From CAVRXZ01 sp963773035 (GTDB lineage: Bacteria > Acidobacteriota > Vicinamibacteria > Vicinamibacterales > CAVVIG01), in NCBI GenBank assembly GCA_963773035.1, contig CAVYZX010000001.1, positions 186,001-250,000 on the forward strand: a stretch of DNA of 64,000 nt, in the 5' to 3' direction. The notes under the pieces were generated by a model. The model did not search any database. It was given only the letters and a program-made list of their open reading frames with translations, and had not been told where the DNA came from. The position numbers were made by a program, and so were the translations under genes. Below are positions 9,409 to 17,813 of the stretch, piece by piece (position 1 is the stretch's first letter; each line of letters begins with the position of its first letter).

Positions 9409-10413
9409 CTACTTCAACGAGGCCAACGCCGCTTTCGCGCATTCTTCGGCGACGGTCAGATATGCCCGCGTGGCGTCACGACCGATGACGTACGGATGCG
9501 GATCGCCCGGCCGTCGGCTCGCGAGTGCCGGCAGCTTGGTCTTGGAACCGTCGTAGATAGTGTGGTTCGAGATAATCACGTCGGCGCCCGCTTTCGCCAC
9601 GATGTCCTGGAACCGCTCCGCCGACGCGATGTAGGTCTTGAGATTCTCCGGCGTTCGCTGCGTGGCGTTTCCAAATAGCGTACCGCCCCACTCGGCCACG
9701 ACATGCGGCTGGCCATTGTCTTTCACGGGAATGAGCGTCGAGATCGTGCCTGCCGTGTGACCGGGCGTGATGTACAGCGTCAGGGTCGTGTCGCCGAGCG
9801 TGAGCTTCTGTCCGTCGGTCGCCACCATGTCGCGGCGTGGTTTGGCGGGGTCGGTCGTGTTGCGATCGAGCAGATCCCAGTCGGCCGCCGACATGATCAC
9901 ACGCGCGTTGAATCGATCCTGTAGAAACTTCGCCCCGCCAGAATGGTCGCGATGCCCGTGGCTGACGATCACGTACTTGATCTTGGCCGGGTCGAGTCCG
10001 AGCTTTTTCAGACCACCGGCCACTTCTTCTTCAACTGCATACTCGAAGATCGTGTCGATGACAATGATCCCGTCCGACGTGGTGACGGCCCAGGCTGACC
10101 ATTCTGTCTGGCCGACGAAGTAGAGGTTGTCGAACACCTTCACGGGCTCGGCGTACCACTGCGACCGATCCGGCGGTCCCGCCTGGCCACGTCCGGCGGC
10201 CGGCTGGCCGCGCTGCGGAGCCGCCGCGGGTTGCGTCGTGGCGGCTGCGCAAACCGCGTTGAAAAGGCCAGTGTGATTCTGGCCTGCAGCTGCCTTGGCG
10301 GCGGCGACGTGGGAATCTACCGTGTCGGGCGCCGACTGACCGCTGGCTGTGGCTATACAGAGCCCGACTGCGAGACCGACCGTTAACCCGAACGTGATCG
10401 ATTGTGTACTCAC
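9409..10413 (-). CDS. Exported MBL-fold metallohydrolase (copy 1)
   Basis: The protein is 334 aa. The GTG start at 10413 is supported by AAGGAG about 7 nt upstream, and a signal peptide follows. The metallo-beta-lactamase metal motif is intact: H152-G-H154-R-D156-H157 in VSHGHRDHSGG, with further His in TPGHTAGT and SNHT. An N-terminal segment DSHVAAAKAAAGQNHTGLFN and a Pro/Gln/Gly-rich linker precede the MBL fold and are shared with the paralogue at 16752-17745. Reaction unknown; lactonase, esterase or beta-lactamase activity are all possible for the fold. It is the last member of a minus-strand array containing two receptor-like kinases. Confidence 0.85.
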   Translation of the reverse strand: MSTQSITFGLTVGLAVGLCIATASGQSAPDTVDSHVAAAKAAAGQNHTGLFNAVCAAATTQPAAAPQRGQPAAGRGQAGPPDRSQWYAEPVKVFDNLYFVGQTEWSAWAVTTSDGIIVIDTIFEYAVEEEVAGGLKKLGLDPAKIKYVIVSHGHRDHSGGAKFLQDRFNARVIMSAADWDLLDRNTTDPAKPRRDMVATDGQKLTLGDTTLTLYITPGHTAGTISTLIPVKDNGQPHVVAEWGGTLFGNATQRTPENLKTYIASAERFQDIVAKAGADVIISNHTIYDGSKTKLPALASRRPGDPHPYVIGRDATRAYLTVAEECAKAALASLK

Positions 10414-10489
10414 GGCTGCTCCTTCATGCGTGGCTGGCGCAAATAACTATCGCGCCGTGTGCGCCGTCGTGAGAGTCTCAAAGCATCGA

Positions 10490-13279
10490 CTAGGGCTGAG
10501 CGCGCTTCGGCGCCCAATTCAGGATCAGGTTGATCTGTCCTGGCGCCTCCTCGGCTGCCGTACTGACCAAGAACCGTTGTCCATTCTCCGTCACGACGTA
10601 CTGCTGCTTGTTGCCACCCCCCTGAACAATGCCAGTCGGGATACGGGTGTTGAAGAGAGGTGTCGCTGTGCCGACGTCCAACGTTCGACCGTCCGGAGAG
10701 AACTTGACGGAGACGGCCGTCAAGCGACTGTCCAACGCGACGTAGAAGAGCTCCCGTCCGTCGCGGCGCCATCGTACCTGAGCGCCGCCGGTTGTCGAAA
10801 TCTGAACGCGCTCTCCCGGTCCGGGAAAAGGCTGAGCGTAGATTTCGGACCGGCCGGAATCGTTCGATTCGTACGCAATCCACCGTCCGTCTGGCGAAAA
10901 CTGTCCGTTCACCACACGAAACCCGGTCTGGAGGAAGGGGTGCGGCATGCGGTCCCCGTCGAGCGGCAGCAGCCACAGCTCCTGTGCGCCGGCAGCTGTC
11001 CCGTTTGGCCTCGAGTACAGCAGAGTGCGACCGTCTGGTGACCAGTCCTCAAGCTTTGCGATCTGGGTCATCGTCAGCACGAGATCCTGAGCGCCGTCGA
11101 TGCTGGCCGGCTTGACGACGAAATTCGACTTGCCCTGCTGCGCAACAAAGAAGGCAATTCGGCGGCCGTCCGGAGACCAGACCGGCTGACCCTCCGCGTC
11201 GAGGCCGGTGGTCATTCGCAACCATACCTTCCTCGCGAAGTCGAACACCCAGATATCGGGATTGCCGTTCACGTTCCGGCGCATGGCCAGGTACCGGTCA
11301 TCGCGTGACAGCTCCGGGTTGTTGAAATCGGGTGCGCCAATGTCGACCCGTCCAATCTCTTGACCCAATCGATCGAACCAGACGAGGGTGGGCTCCGGTG
11401 TTGTCGTGGGAGGGAGAAACGCGATCGTTCCCGATTCCGGTGTTGCCGAGACCGGTGGTGGGCGATCGCCGGACGGCGCACGGACCCCGCGAACCCGCGC
11501 AAGTTCAAAAGGTTCGCCGGTGAGTTCCAAGCGGTTGGTGTCGAACGGCTGCGCGAACATGACGGCCTGCCGGACAAACAGCATGTGGCCTTGGGAGACC
11601 ATCGCGGATTCTCCGCCGACGAGACGTTTCGGCTCGCCGCCGTCCAGCGAGCCGACGTAGATCCCCTGGACTTGGGCCGAACCGCTTCGCACGTGATAGA
11701 GGAAGTGACGACCGTCCGGAAGAAACGAGGGTCGCACGTGGCCCGTTTCCCCTTCCCGCAATGTCGTGACCGCAACAGCCTTGTCATTGGAAGTCGACGA
11801 GATCTTCATCAACGGCGACACGGCAGTGGGAGCAAAGAGGATCACTCCCTCAGGATTCCATGCCCCTCCGTTCGCGCTGTACGCGTTGGCGGCCAGGGTT
11901 CGAACCGATCCGTCGGCAAGCTCGAGACGCTGGAGGCCGCCTTGCCGACCTCCGAACGCAATCGAGCGACCATCAGGAGACCAGAACGGCGACACGGCTC
12001 CGTTCGTTTCGGAAAAGACGCGCGTGGTTCCGTCTTCCAGCGATCTCACCGCCACTTGGTTGCCGGCATCACCTCCGACGATGAACGCGAGCGCGTTGCC
12101 GCTCGGCGACAATGCGACCCAGTCGGGCGCCATGCCAGGAGGTGGGACGACGTCCAGCCTGAGCTCTCGAGTCGGAGGTGTAGATTGCGATTTCCGGATC
12201 AGGGCAGTGCCCGCCACAGCCGTGACAACGGCCAGGCTCGCCGTGATGATCCACGCCACTCGATCGCGCGGCCGCGTGGCCGTATGAACCGGATCATCGC
12301 TCGCGCCCGACAGCCCTTCATCGATGTCGAGCTTCGCGGCTGCTGCGTCCGACAGCCTGCGCGTCCGATCTTTCGCGAGGCATCGTTTCAACAGACGGCG
12401 AACCGCAACAGGCGTCCTGGCGGGCAGTGCTTCCCAATCCGGTTCGCTGCGGAGCACCGCTGCAAGCGTGTCGCTGATGTCTTCGGCTTCGAAAACACGC
12501 TTGCCGGTCAGCATCTCGTATAGCACGCATCCGAACGCCCAGATATCGCTCCGCTTGTCGGCCGGTCGTCCCTTCGCCTGTTCCGGACTCATGTAGGCCG
12601 CGGTACCCAGGATCACGCCGGCCATCGTCATAGCCGGGGTCGTGAGAGTGGGGGAGTTCGTCAGCATCGCAGGGCTCAAGCCCTGCGCCATGTCTGCTCT
12701 TGCCGCTCCCGCCCCTCCAGCCTGTCCCGCCCCTCCCGCCCCAGCAGCTCCACCCGCCCCCGTCTCGAGCATCTTGGCGAGTCCGAAATCGAGCGCTTTG
12801 ACGGTGCCGTCCGGTCGCAGCTTGATGTTCGCAGGTTTGAGATCGCGATGGATGATGCCTTGCTCTTGCGCCGCTTCGAGCGCGTCGGCAATCTGGCGTG
12901 CAATTGGGAGCGCGTCACTCATTTCCAGTCCGCTTTCCGCAGCAGTACGGCCGTGGAGGACTTCGGCGAGCGTCGGGCCCTCGACCAGTTCGAGTACGAG
13001 CGCGAGCGGTTGTCTTTCCGGCCCTTCCCGCCCATCCTGCCCCTCCAGCCCATAGATCGCAGCGATGTTGGGATGATTGAGCGAGGCGAGCACTTGCGCT
13101 TCGCGCTTGAAGCGCGCGACCCGTTCCACGTTGGAGGCGAAGAGTTCGGGCAGGACCTTCAGCGCGACGTCGCGATTCAGCTTCGCGTCGCGCGCGCGAT
13201 AGACCTCGCCCATTCCGCCGGCACCCAGAGGCGCGACGATCTCGTACGGACCAAGGTGAGTGCCGGCGGCTATCGGCAT
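10490..13279 (-). CDS. Membrane Ser/Thr kinase with extracytoplasmic TolB/PD40-like propeller (copy 1)
   Basis: The protein is 929 aa. The N-terminal PknB-type kinase domain is complete: glycine loop GAGGMGEVYRARD, Lys41 in VALKVLP, catalytic H144-RDLKPAN, DFG at 164-166, and MSPEQ in the activation segment. A Gly/Ala-rich insert (about residues 170-195) and a short insert near residue 80 come from G-rich repeats in the DNA. One transmembrane helix near residue 350 (WIITASLAVVTAVAGTALI) leads to a C-terminal propeller of repeated SPDGRRIAF/SPDGRWIAY blades outside the membrane. The layout suggests a receptor kinase; ligand and targets are unknown. It starts 21 nt after the nucleotidyltransferase stop. 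Confidence 0.92.
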   Translation of the reverse strand: MPIAAGTHLGPYEIVAPLGAGGMGEVYRARDAKLNRDVALKVLPELFASNVERVARFKREAQVLASLNHPNIAAIYGLEGQDGREGPERQPLALVLELVEGPTLAEVLHGRTAAESGLEMSDALPIARQIADALEAAQEQGIIHRDLKPANIKLRPDGTVKALDFGLAKMLETGAGGAAGAGGAGQAGGAGAARADMAQGLSPAMLTNSPTLTTPAMTMAGVILGTAAYMSPEQAKGRPADKRSDIWAFGCVLYEMLTGKRVFEAEDISDTLAAVLRSEPDWEALPARTPVAVRRLLKRCLAKDRTRRLSDAAAAKLDIDEGLSGASDDPVHTATRPRDRVAWIITASLAVVTAVAGTALIRKSQSTPPTRELRLDVVPPPGMAPDWVALSPSGNALAFIVGGDAGNQVAVRSLEDGTTRVFSETNGAVSPFWSPDGRSIAFGGRQGGLQRLELADGSVRTLAANAYSANGGAWNPEGVILFAPTAVSPLMKISSTSNDKAVAVTTLREGETGHVRPSFLPDGRHFLYHVRSGSAQVQGIYVGSLDGGEPKRLVGGESAMVSQGHMLFVRQAVMFAQPFDTNRLELTGEPFELARVRGVRAPSGDRPPPVSATPESGTIAFLPPTTTPEPTLVWFDRLGQEIGRVDIGAPDFNNPELSRDDRYLAMRRNVNGNPDIWVFDFARKVWLRMTTGLDAEGQPVWSPDGRRIAFFVAQQGKSNFVVKPASIDGAQDLVLTMTQIAKLEDWSPDGRTLLYSRPNGTAAGAQELWLLPLDGDRMPHPFLQTGFRVVNGQFSPDGRWIAYESNDSGRSEIYAQPFPGPGERVQISTTGGAQVRWRRDGRELFYVALDSRLTAVSVKFSPDGRTLDVGTATPLFNTRIPTGIVQGGGNKQQYVVTENGQRFLVSTAAEEAPGQINLILNWAPKRAQP
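12668..12687. repeat. Palindrome inside kinase coding sequence
   Basis: CGCAGGGCT-CA-AGCCCTGCG is a perfect 9-bp-stem palindrome within the kinase gene, encoding part of MAQGLSPAM. The sister kinase at 13970-16738 has no equivalent residues here, so it looks like an in-frame inserted repeat, related in sequence to the intercistronic palindromes at 9377 and 22548. Confidence 0.45.
12702..12763 (-). repeat. G-rich minisatellite within kinase gene (minus-strand G runs)
   Basis: The plus strand shows repeated CCCGCCCCTCC units; the coding strand therefore carries many GGG runs (GGGGCGGGA, GGGGCGGGT). It encodes the Gly/Ala linker after the kinase DFG motif. A related tract sits at 13018-13051 in the same gene, another in the sister kinase (16221-16259), and one between genes at 23358-23412. 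Closely spaced G3 runs make G-quadruplex formation possible. Confidence 0.5.
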
Positions 13280-13300
13280 GGACTCGGCGCAGCTCGCGGC

Positions 13301-13852
13301 TCAGCCCTCTGGATGGGCGAGCAGTTCCTCGAGACGTGGCTGCAATGAAACAGGCATGTGGGGTACCCAGCCGGCGTCGACCAGGCCGACCTCGATGAGA
13401 TCGCGAACATGGACGCGATCGCGATCGCGAAACGATGTCAATTTCATCCGCACGAGTGCCTCGAGGGACAGCACGCAGAACGTCTCGGTTTCTTCCGATT
13501 CCGAAACATCAGGTGCCGGAAGAGCGTATTCCGGGCGCACCTTTTCAGCAGCAAACACGATATGCACGGCGTCGCGCGCGCTACCGTCAAGTCCATCCAG
13601 GAACATGTCCATGCCAGCAGCATGGCGATACACGAATCCGGCCTGTTCCAACGCCACCCGCGCCGCCGGAAGGTCGTCACGGCGCAACACGATGTCCACG
13701 TCCCGAGTGTTGCGCACCGCTGCCTCTTCCACACGCGAAACCCAAGCTGCCACGGCATTGCCGCCCGCTACTGCGTAGGGAACACCACTCGCTCGCAGCC
13801 CGCTGGCTGCTCGGAGCAGCCGTCGGCGGACGGCTTCGACGGCGTTACTCAT
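13301..13852 (-). CDS. Nucleotidyltransferase-fold protein
   Basis: The likely start is ATG 13852 (183 aa; the open frame extends to 13891). The sequence has the minimal nucleotidyltransferase signature: GGNAVAAWVS followed about 15 residues later by RNTRDVDIVL, where the two Asp residues would bind metal. A downstream ALVRMKLTSFRDRDRVHVRDL segment is typical of AbiEii-like or 'nucleotidyltransferase family' proteins, which transfer nucleotides to proteins or RNA. It sits between two kinase-propeller genes, 21 nt upstream of one and 117 nt downstream of the other, so co-expression is likely. No partner antitoxin-like gene (HEPN/MNT pair) is present. Confidence 0.75.
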   Translation of the reverse strand: MSNAVEAVRRRLLRAASGLRASGVPYAVAGGNAVAAWVSRVEEAAVRNTRDVDIVLRRDDLPAARVALEQAGFVYRHAAGMDMFLDGLDGSARDAVHIVFAAEKVRPEYALPAPDVSESEETETFCVLSLEALVRMKLTSFRDRDRVHVRDLIEVGLVDAGWVPHMPVSLQPRLEELLAHPEG

Positions 13853-13969
13853 CCGAGCCCATGAGACTTCGCCAATTCGCGCGATGGACACCAGTGGATC
13901 CTATCAACATCACGTGGATTCACACCGACAATCGACGATTGTCTGATCGACGTGCCCGCGGTGCGTGCC

Positions 13970-16738
13970 TCACTTCCCGACTGGCGCGATTCGGCGGAGC
14001 TCGTCGAAGAAATTGAAGACGAAGACCACCTTGTCCTGCTTGACTGCCGCTTGCGTTTGCGGAACCGCGGCCAGCGCGAAACGGTTGCCGTCGGGATGGA
14101 GGTCGAAAGATCGATATCTTGGACGCAGGAGGAAACCTGGCTCCGTCCAGAGCCGCGGCTGATCCGCCTGAAACGACCCGCCTTCAGCCCGGTAAGAGGC
14201 GACCATGATCTGTGGACCAAACCCTTGGTAGAAGAGTTCCGCGCGTTTCCGCGACCACGCTGGATACATGCCACCGTTGGTCGATATTTGCCACTTGCCA
14301 CCGGGACCAGGGAACGGCCGCACATACACCTCATTGCGTCCCGATTCGTTCGATTGGTAGGCGAGCCACCGACCATCAGGCGAGAACATCGGCTCCCCCT
14401 CGACGAATGGCGTCTTCAAGAAGACGGTCGGCTTGCCGATCTTCCATCCCGACGTCTCGTCGCCATCGACGGGAAGAATCCATAGGTCCGGGTTGGTCTC
14501 GCCGCTTTCCTCGCTGAAAGCCAGGTACGTGCCGCTCGGATGCCACGAGCCGGGCTGTTGATTGTGACTGCCTTCGGTCAGTCGCTGCGCATCACCCGCG
14601 CCATCGGATCGCTGCCAATAGAGATTGAAGGCCGAGCGATTAGGACGATTGGATCGGAACACGATGCGTCCACCATCGGGCGTCCACACGGCCTTGTAGT
14701 CGCCGCCCAAAGAACCGGGGCCACCTGGGTAGAACGTCAGACGGCTCAGCGTGTCACGCTCCCATTCGTAAATCCACACGGCCAGCGACCCTTTTTCGAC
14801 GATGTCGACTGCCAAGCGGCGCCCGTCGGGCGAAAACTGCGGATTGCTCCAGTTCGTGGGCTTTGCCAGAAGCGGCGTCGTCCTGCCGGAGCGGTCCATC
14901 CACGAGATCGGAGGATCGTTGTTCGTACTCTCCCCAGGCAGATACACGAGCGTTCCGTTGTCCGATACCGCGAACTGTGCGGCCGACATGTTTTGTGAGG
15001 CGGCTACGCCTTCGAACACTGGAACCGGCTGACCGCTGAGGGCGACACGATCGAGATCGAAGGGGACCGCAAATAGCGTCGCCTCCTGGACGTAGACAAG
15101 ATGGCCGCTTGGCAGATAGCGTCCGTAGCCGCCGCGCAGCATCACCCTGCGCTCGCCTGTTGGCAGCGGTTGAAGGATGAGCTCTGGGGTGCCTCCAGGT
15201 GCGTATTTCGTGTAGAGAAGTGCCTTGCCGCCGGGCAAGACTTGCGGAAATCGCGGCCTTCCGCCCTCTTCGCGTGTCACGAGCTCCGGCGTGCCGCCCG
15301 ACGACGAGACACGTGTCAGGCTCGCACTGGTACCGGCTATGTCCGGCTGGAACACGATCGTGCCGTCTTCGGCCCAGCTCCCCCCGCGGCCACCCGGCGC
15401 GTCGGCGAGCGACACGGTGGCGCCGCCGGTGACCGCGACCTTCTTCAGCTTGCCGCTCGCGAAGAACGCAATCCACTGCCCGTCAGGCGAAAAGAACGGC
15501 CCACGCGCATCCTCCGTCCCCGATAGCGGAGTGGCTTGGAGCTGATCGAGCCGCCGGACGTAGAGCTGCGATGGATCGCGAGGACCTTTTTGCGCGGCGA
15601 ACGCGAGCAACTGGCCATCGGGAGAAAGGACAGCCGCCGTCCCGACGTCGGTTGCGAGCGACGCGTCGGCTCCGATGTCAGCGTTCACGCGTACAGGTGG
15701 AGATAGCACCTTGGACCGCCAGGGCGCCCACGTCAGGAGTACGGCAGCCAAGCCAAACGCGAGGGTACCCGCAACAGTCCACGAGAGAGCGCCTGTTCCC
15801 GACGAGCGCACGTCATGACCGGCGGCGACATGGCTCTCGGGTGCGGACGATTCCGGTTGCGCCATCGCACGATCGATGGCGATGCGCGCCTCGCCGATCG
15901 CTTGCAGCCGGTTACGGGGATCCTTCGTCAAGCAGCGCAGCAGCAGCGAACGGATCGATGCGGGCGTCGATGCCGGCAAGGCGTTGAAATCGGGCTCCCG
16001 CTCGATGACGCGGGCGAGCGTTTCCGGTGCGGTTTCGCCATCGTACATTCTGCGGCCGGTCAACATCTCCCACAGCACGACGCCGAAGGCCCAGATGTCG
16101 GCGCGTCGGTCGACTGGTTTCCCCTTGGCCTGCTCGGGACTCATGTACGCAGCGGTCCCAAGAATCACGCCGGCCAATGTCATCGCCGGCGTGGTGATCG
16201 TCGGCGCGTACGTGAGGCCGACCGGTCCCGCCCCTCCTGCCTCTCCCGCCCCTCCAACCTCGAGCATCTTCGCAATCCCGAAATCCAGAACCTTCACAGT
16301 CTCATCGGGCGTGAGCTTGATATTGGCAGGCTTGAGGTCCCGGTGGATGACGCCCTTTTCGTGCGCATTCTCCAAGGCCTCCGCGATCTGCTTGGCAATC
16401 GGTAGCGCCTGGTCGAGCGGAATCGGACCCTTGCCCAGGCGATCCTGGAGAGTCGGCCCTTCGATGAGCTCGAGCACTAATGCTCGAATGCCGCTTGACT
16501 CTTCCAAGCCGTAGATCCCAGCGATATTCGGATGGTTCAACGAAGCAAGCAGCTGCGCCTCGCGCTGAAACCGTGTGATCCGTTCAGGATCGGCGGCGAA
16601 GACTTCGGGCAGAACCTTGAGCGCCACCTCGCGATTCAGCTTGGTGTCGCGGGCGCGATAGACCTCGCCCATGCCGCCGGCACCGAGCGGTGCGATGATT
16701 TCGTACGGGCCAAGATGGGTGCCAGTGCTCAGCGGCAT
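13970..16738 (-). CDS. Membrane Ser/Thr kinase with extracytoplasmic TolB/PD40-like propeller (copy 2)
   Basis: The protein is 922 aa and a paralogue of the kinase at 10490-13279. Kinase residues are intact: GAGGMGEVYRARD, Lys41, H132-RDLKPAN, DFG at 152-154, and MSPEQ. The residue-80 insert seen in copy 1 is absent and the Gly-rich linker is shorter (GGAGEAGGAG). A membrane helix (WTVAGTLAFGLAAVLLTW) precedes a propeller of repeated blades (SPDGQLLAFA, SPDGQWIAFF, SPDGRRLAVD, SPDGRWLAYQ). The start is 13 nt after the stop of the upstream MBL gene, implying translation from one transcript. Confidence 0.92.
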   Translation of the reverse strand: MPLSTGTHLGPYEIIAPLGAGGMGEVYRARDTKLNREVALKVLPEVFAADPERITRFQREAQLLASLNHPNIAGIYGLEESSGIRALVLELIEGPTLQDRLGKGPIPLDQALPIAKQIAEALENAHEKGVIHRDLKPANIKLTPDETVKVLDFGIAKMLEVGGAGEAGGAGPVGLTYAPTITTPAMTLAGVILGTAAYMSPEQAKGKPVDRRADIWAFGVVLWEMLTGRRMYDGETAPETLARVIEREPDFNALPASTPASIRSLLLRCLTKDPRNRLQAIGEARIAIDRAMAQPESSAPESHVAAGHDVRSSGTGALSWTVAGTLAFGLAAVLLTWAPWRSKVLSPPVRVNADIGADASLATDVGTAAVLSPDGQLLAFAAQKGPRDPSQLYVRRLDQLQATPLSGTEDARGPFFSPDGQWIAFFASGKLKKVAVTGGATVSLADAPGGRGGSWAEDGTIVFQPDIAGTSASLTRVSSSGGTPELVTREEGGRPRFPQVLPGGKALLYTKYAPGGTPELILQPLPTGERRVMLRGGYGRYLPSGHLVYVQEATLFAVPFDLDRVALSGQPVPVFEGVAASQNMSAAQFAVSDNGTLVYLPGESTNNDPPISWMDRSGRTTPLLAKPTNWSNPQFSPDGRRLAVDIVEKGSLAVWIYEWERDTLSRLTFYPGGPGSLGGDYKAVWTPDGGRIVFRSNRPNRSAFNLYWQRSDGAGDAQRLTEGSHNQQPGSWHPSGTYLAFSEESGETNPDLWILPVDGDETSGWKIGKPTVFLKTPFVEGEPMFSPDGRWLAYQSNESGRNEVYVRPFPGPGGKWQISTNGGMYPAWSRKRAELFYQGFGPQIMVASYRAEGGSFQADQPRLWTEPGFLLRPRYRSFDLHPDGNRFALAAVPQTQAAVKQDKVVFVFNFFDELRRIAPVGK
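16221..16259 (-). repeat. G-rich minisatellite in second kinase gene
   Basis: Repeats of CCCGCCCCTCC on the plus strand (G runs on the coding strand) encode the GGAGEAGGAG linker after the DFG motif. This is the same position and sequence type as in the sister kinase, though the linkers differ in length, as expected for slippage-prone repeats. Confidence 0.45.
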
Positions 16739-16751
16739 GGGCAGAACGCAG

Positions 16752-17745
16752 TTACTTCATCGCTTCTAAGGCCGCTGAAGCGCACTCGGAGGCAACCGTC
16801 AGATAACCTCGGACGGCTTCCGTTCCAATCACGTACGAATGCGGCTCGCCCGGCTTGCGCTGCTCCAGCAGCGGCATCTTCAGCTTGGAGCCATCGAGAT
16901 TCGTGTGATTGGAAATGAGAGCGTCGGCTCCAGCCTTCGTCGCAAGATCGCGAAATCGCTCGGCGGACTCGATATAGGTCTTGAAGCGCTCGGGCGACCG
17001 CGGGAAGTTGAATCCGGTACCGCCCCATTCGGCCACGAGGTGCGGCTGACCTCCATCTTTCACGGGAATCAGCGTCGACACCGTGCCCAGTGTGTGCCCC
17101 GGCGTGAGATAGAAGGTGAGAGTGGTGTCGCCGAGCGTGAGCTTCTGTCCGTCGGTAATGACCATGTCGCGCCGGGGCTTCTCGCCGCGGCTGTTACTCT
17201 GCGCGACGAACTCCCAGTCGGCAGCCGACATCAGCACGCGCGCGCCAAAGCGATCCTGCAGATACTTCGCCCCTCCGAAGTGATCGAAATGGCCGTGACT
17301 CACGACTGCGTATTTGATCTTCGCAGGATCGAGTCCGAGCTTTTTCAGCCCGCCCGCGATTTCATCCTCGACCGAATAGTCGAAGATCGTGTCGATGATG
17401 ATGATGCCGTCGGAAGTGTTGACCGCCCAGGCGGAGTATTCCTTTTCGCCGACGTAATACAGGTTGTCGAACACTTTGACCGGTTCGGCGTGCCACGTCG
17501 ACTTTTCGGGCGGCCCTGCGGCTTGAGCTGCGCTTGGCGCCTGTCCGCGCTGAGGCGCGGGCGCGGGCCTTATCGACGTCGGGGAGCAGAGCGAGTTGAA
17601 GAGCCCGGTGTGGTACTGTCCGGCCGCGATCTTGGCGGCCGCGACGTGCGCATCGACTGCATCGGTACCTCGATTGGCCTGCGACATGGATGGCCAACCC
17701 GGCCGCGAAGACTGCCGACAGAAGAGCCACAACCCCTGATCTCAT
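16752..17745 (-). pseudogene. Exported MBL-fold metallohydrolase (copy 2) with frameshift after the signal peptide
   Basis: The catalytic part (NRGTDAVDAHVAAAK to the stop at 16752) is a close paralogue of the MBL protein at 9409-10413 and keeps the metal motif VSHGHFDHFGG. In its own frame it has only a poor GTG at 17732. A good start, ATG 17745, preceded by AGAAGG, encodes a clean signal peptide (MRSGVVALLSAVFAAGLAIH, then VAGQ), but that frame runs off into nonsense after about codon 24. Joining the two needs a 1-nt change at about 17670-17690. Either the protein lost secretion (an internal ATG at 17687 would give a cytoplasmic form) or the assembly has an indel. The body of the gene is otherwise undamaged. 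Confidence 0.75.
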
Positions 17746-17813
17746 GGCGACCTTCTTTCTCACTAGCGCTGACCTGCCGCCCAGATGGCCGGCATGATAC
17801 CTCGAAGGCGCTC

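Noticed and set aside
13853..13891. Longer N terminus for the nucleotidyltransferase from GTG 13891
   Set aside because: The extra 13 residues have no family support and the ATG at 13852 starts just before the conserved region.
16752..17732. GTG 17732 as start of the second MBL gene
   Set aside because: Its N-terminal residues (MWLFCRQSSRP) are the signal-peptide DNA read out of frame; the paralogue shows the export signal should come from ATG 17745.
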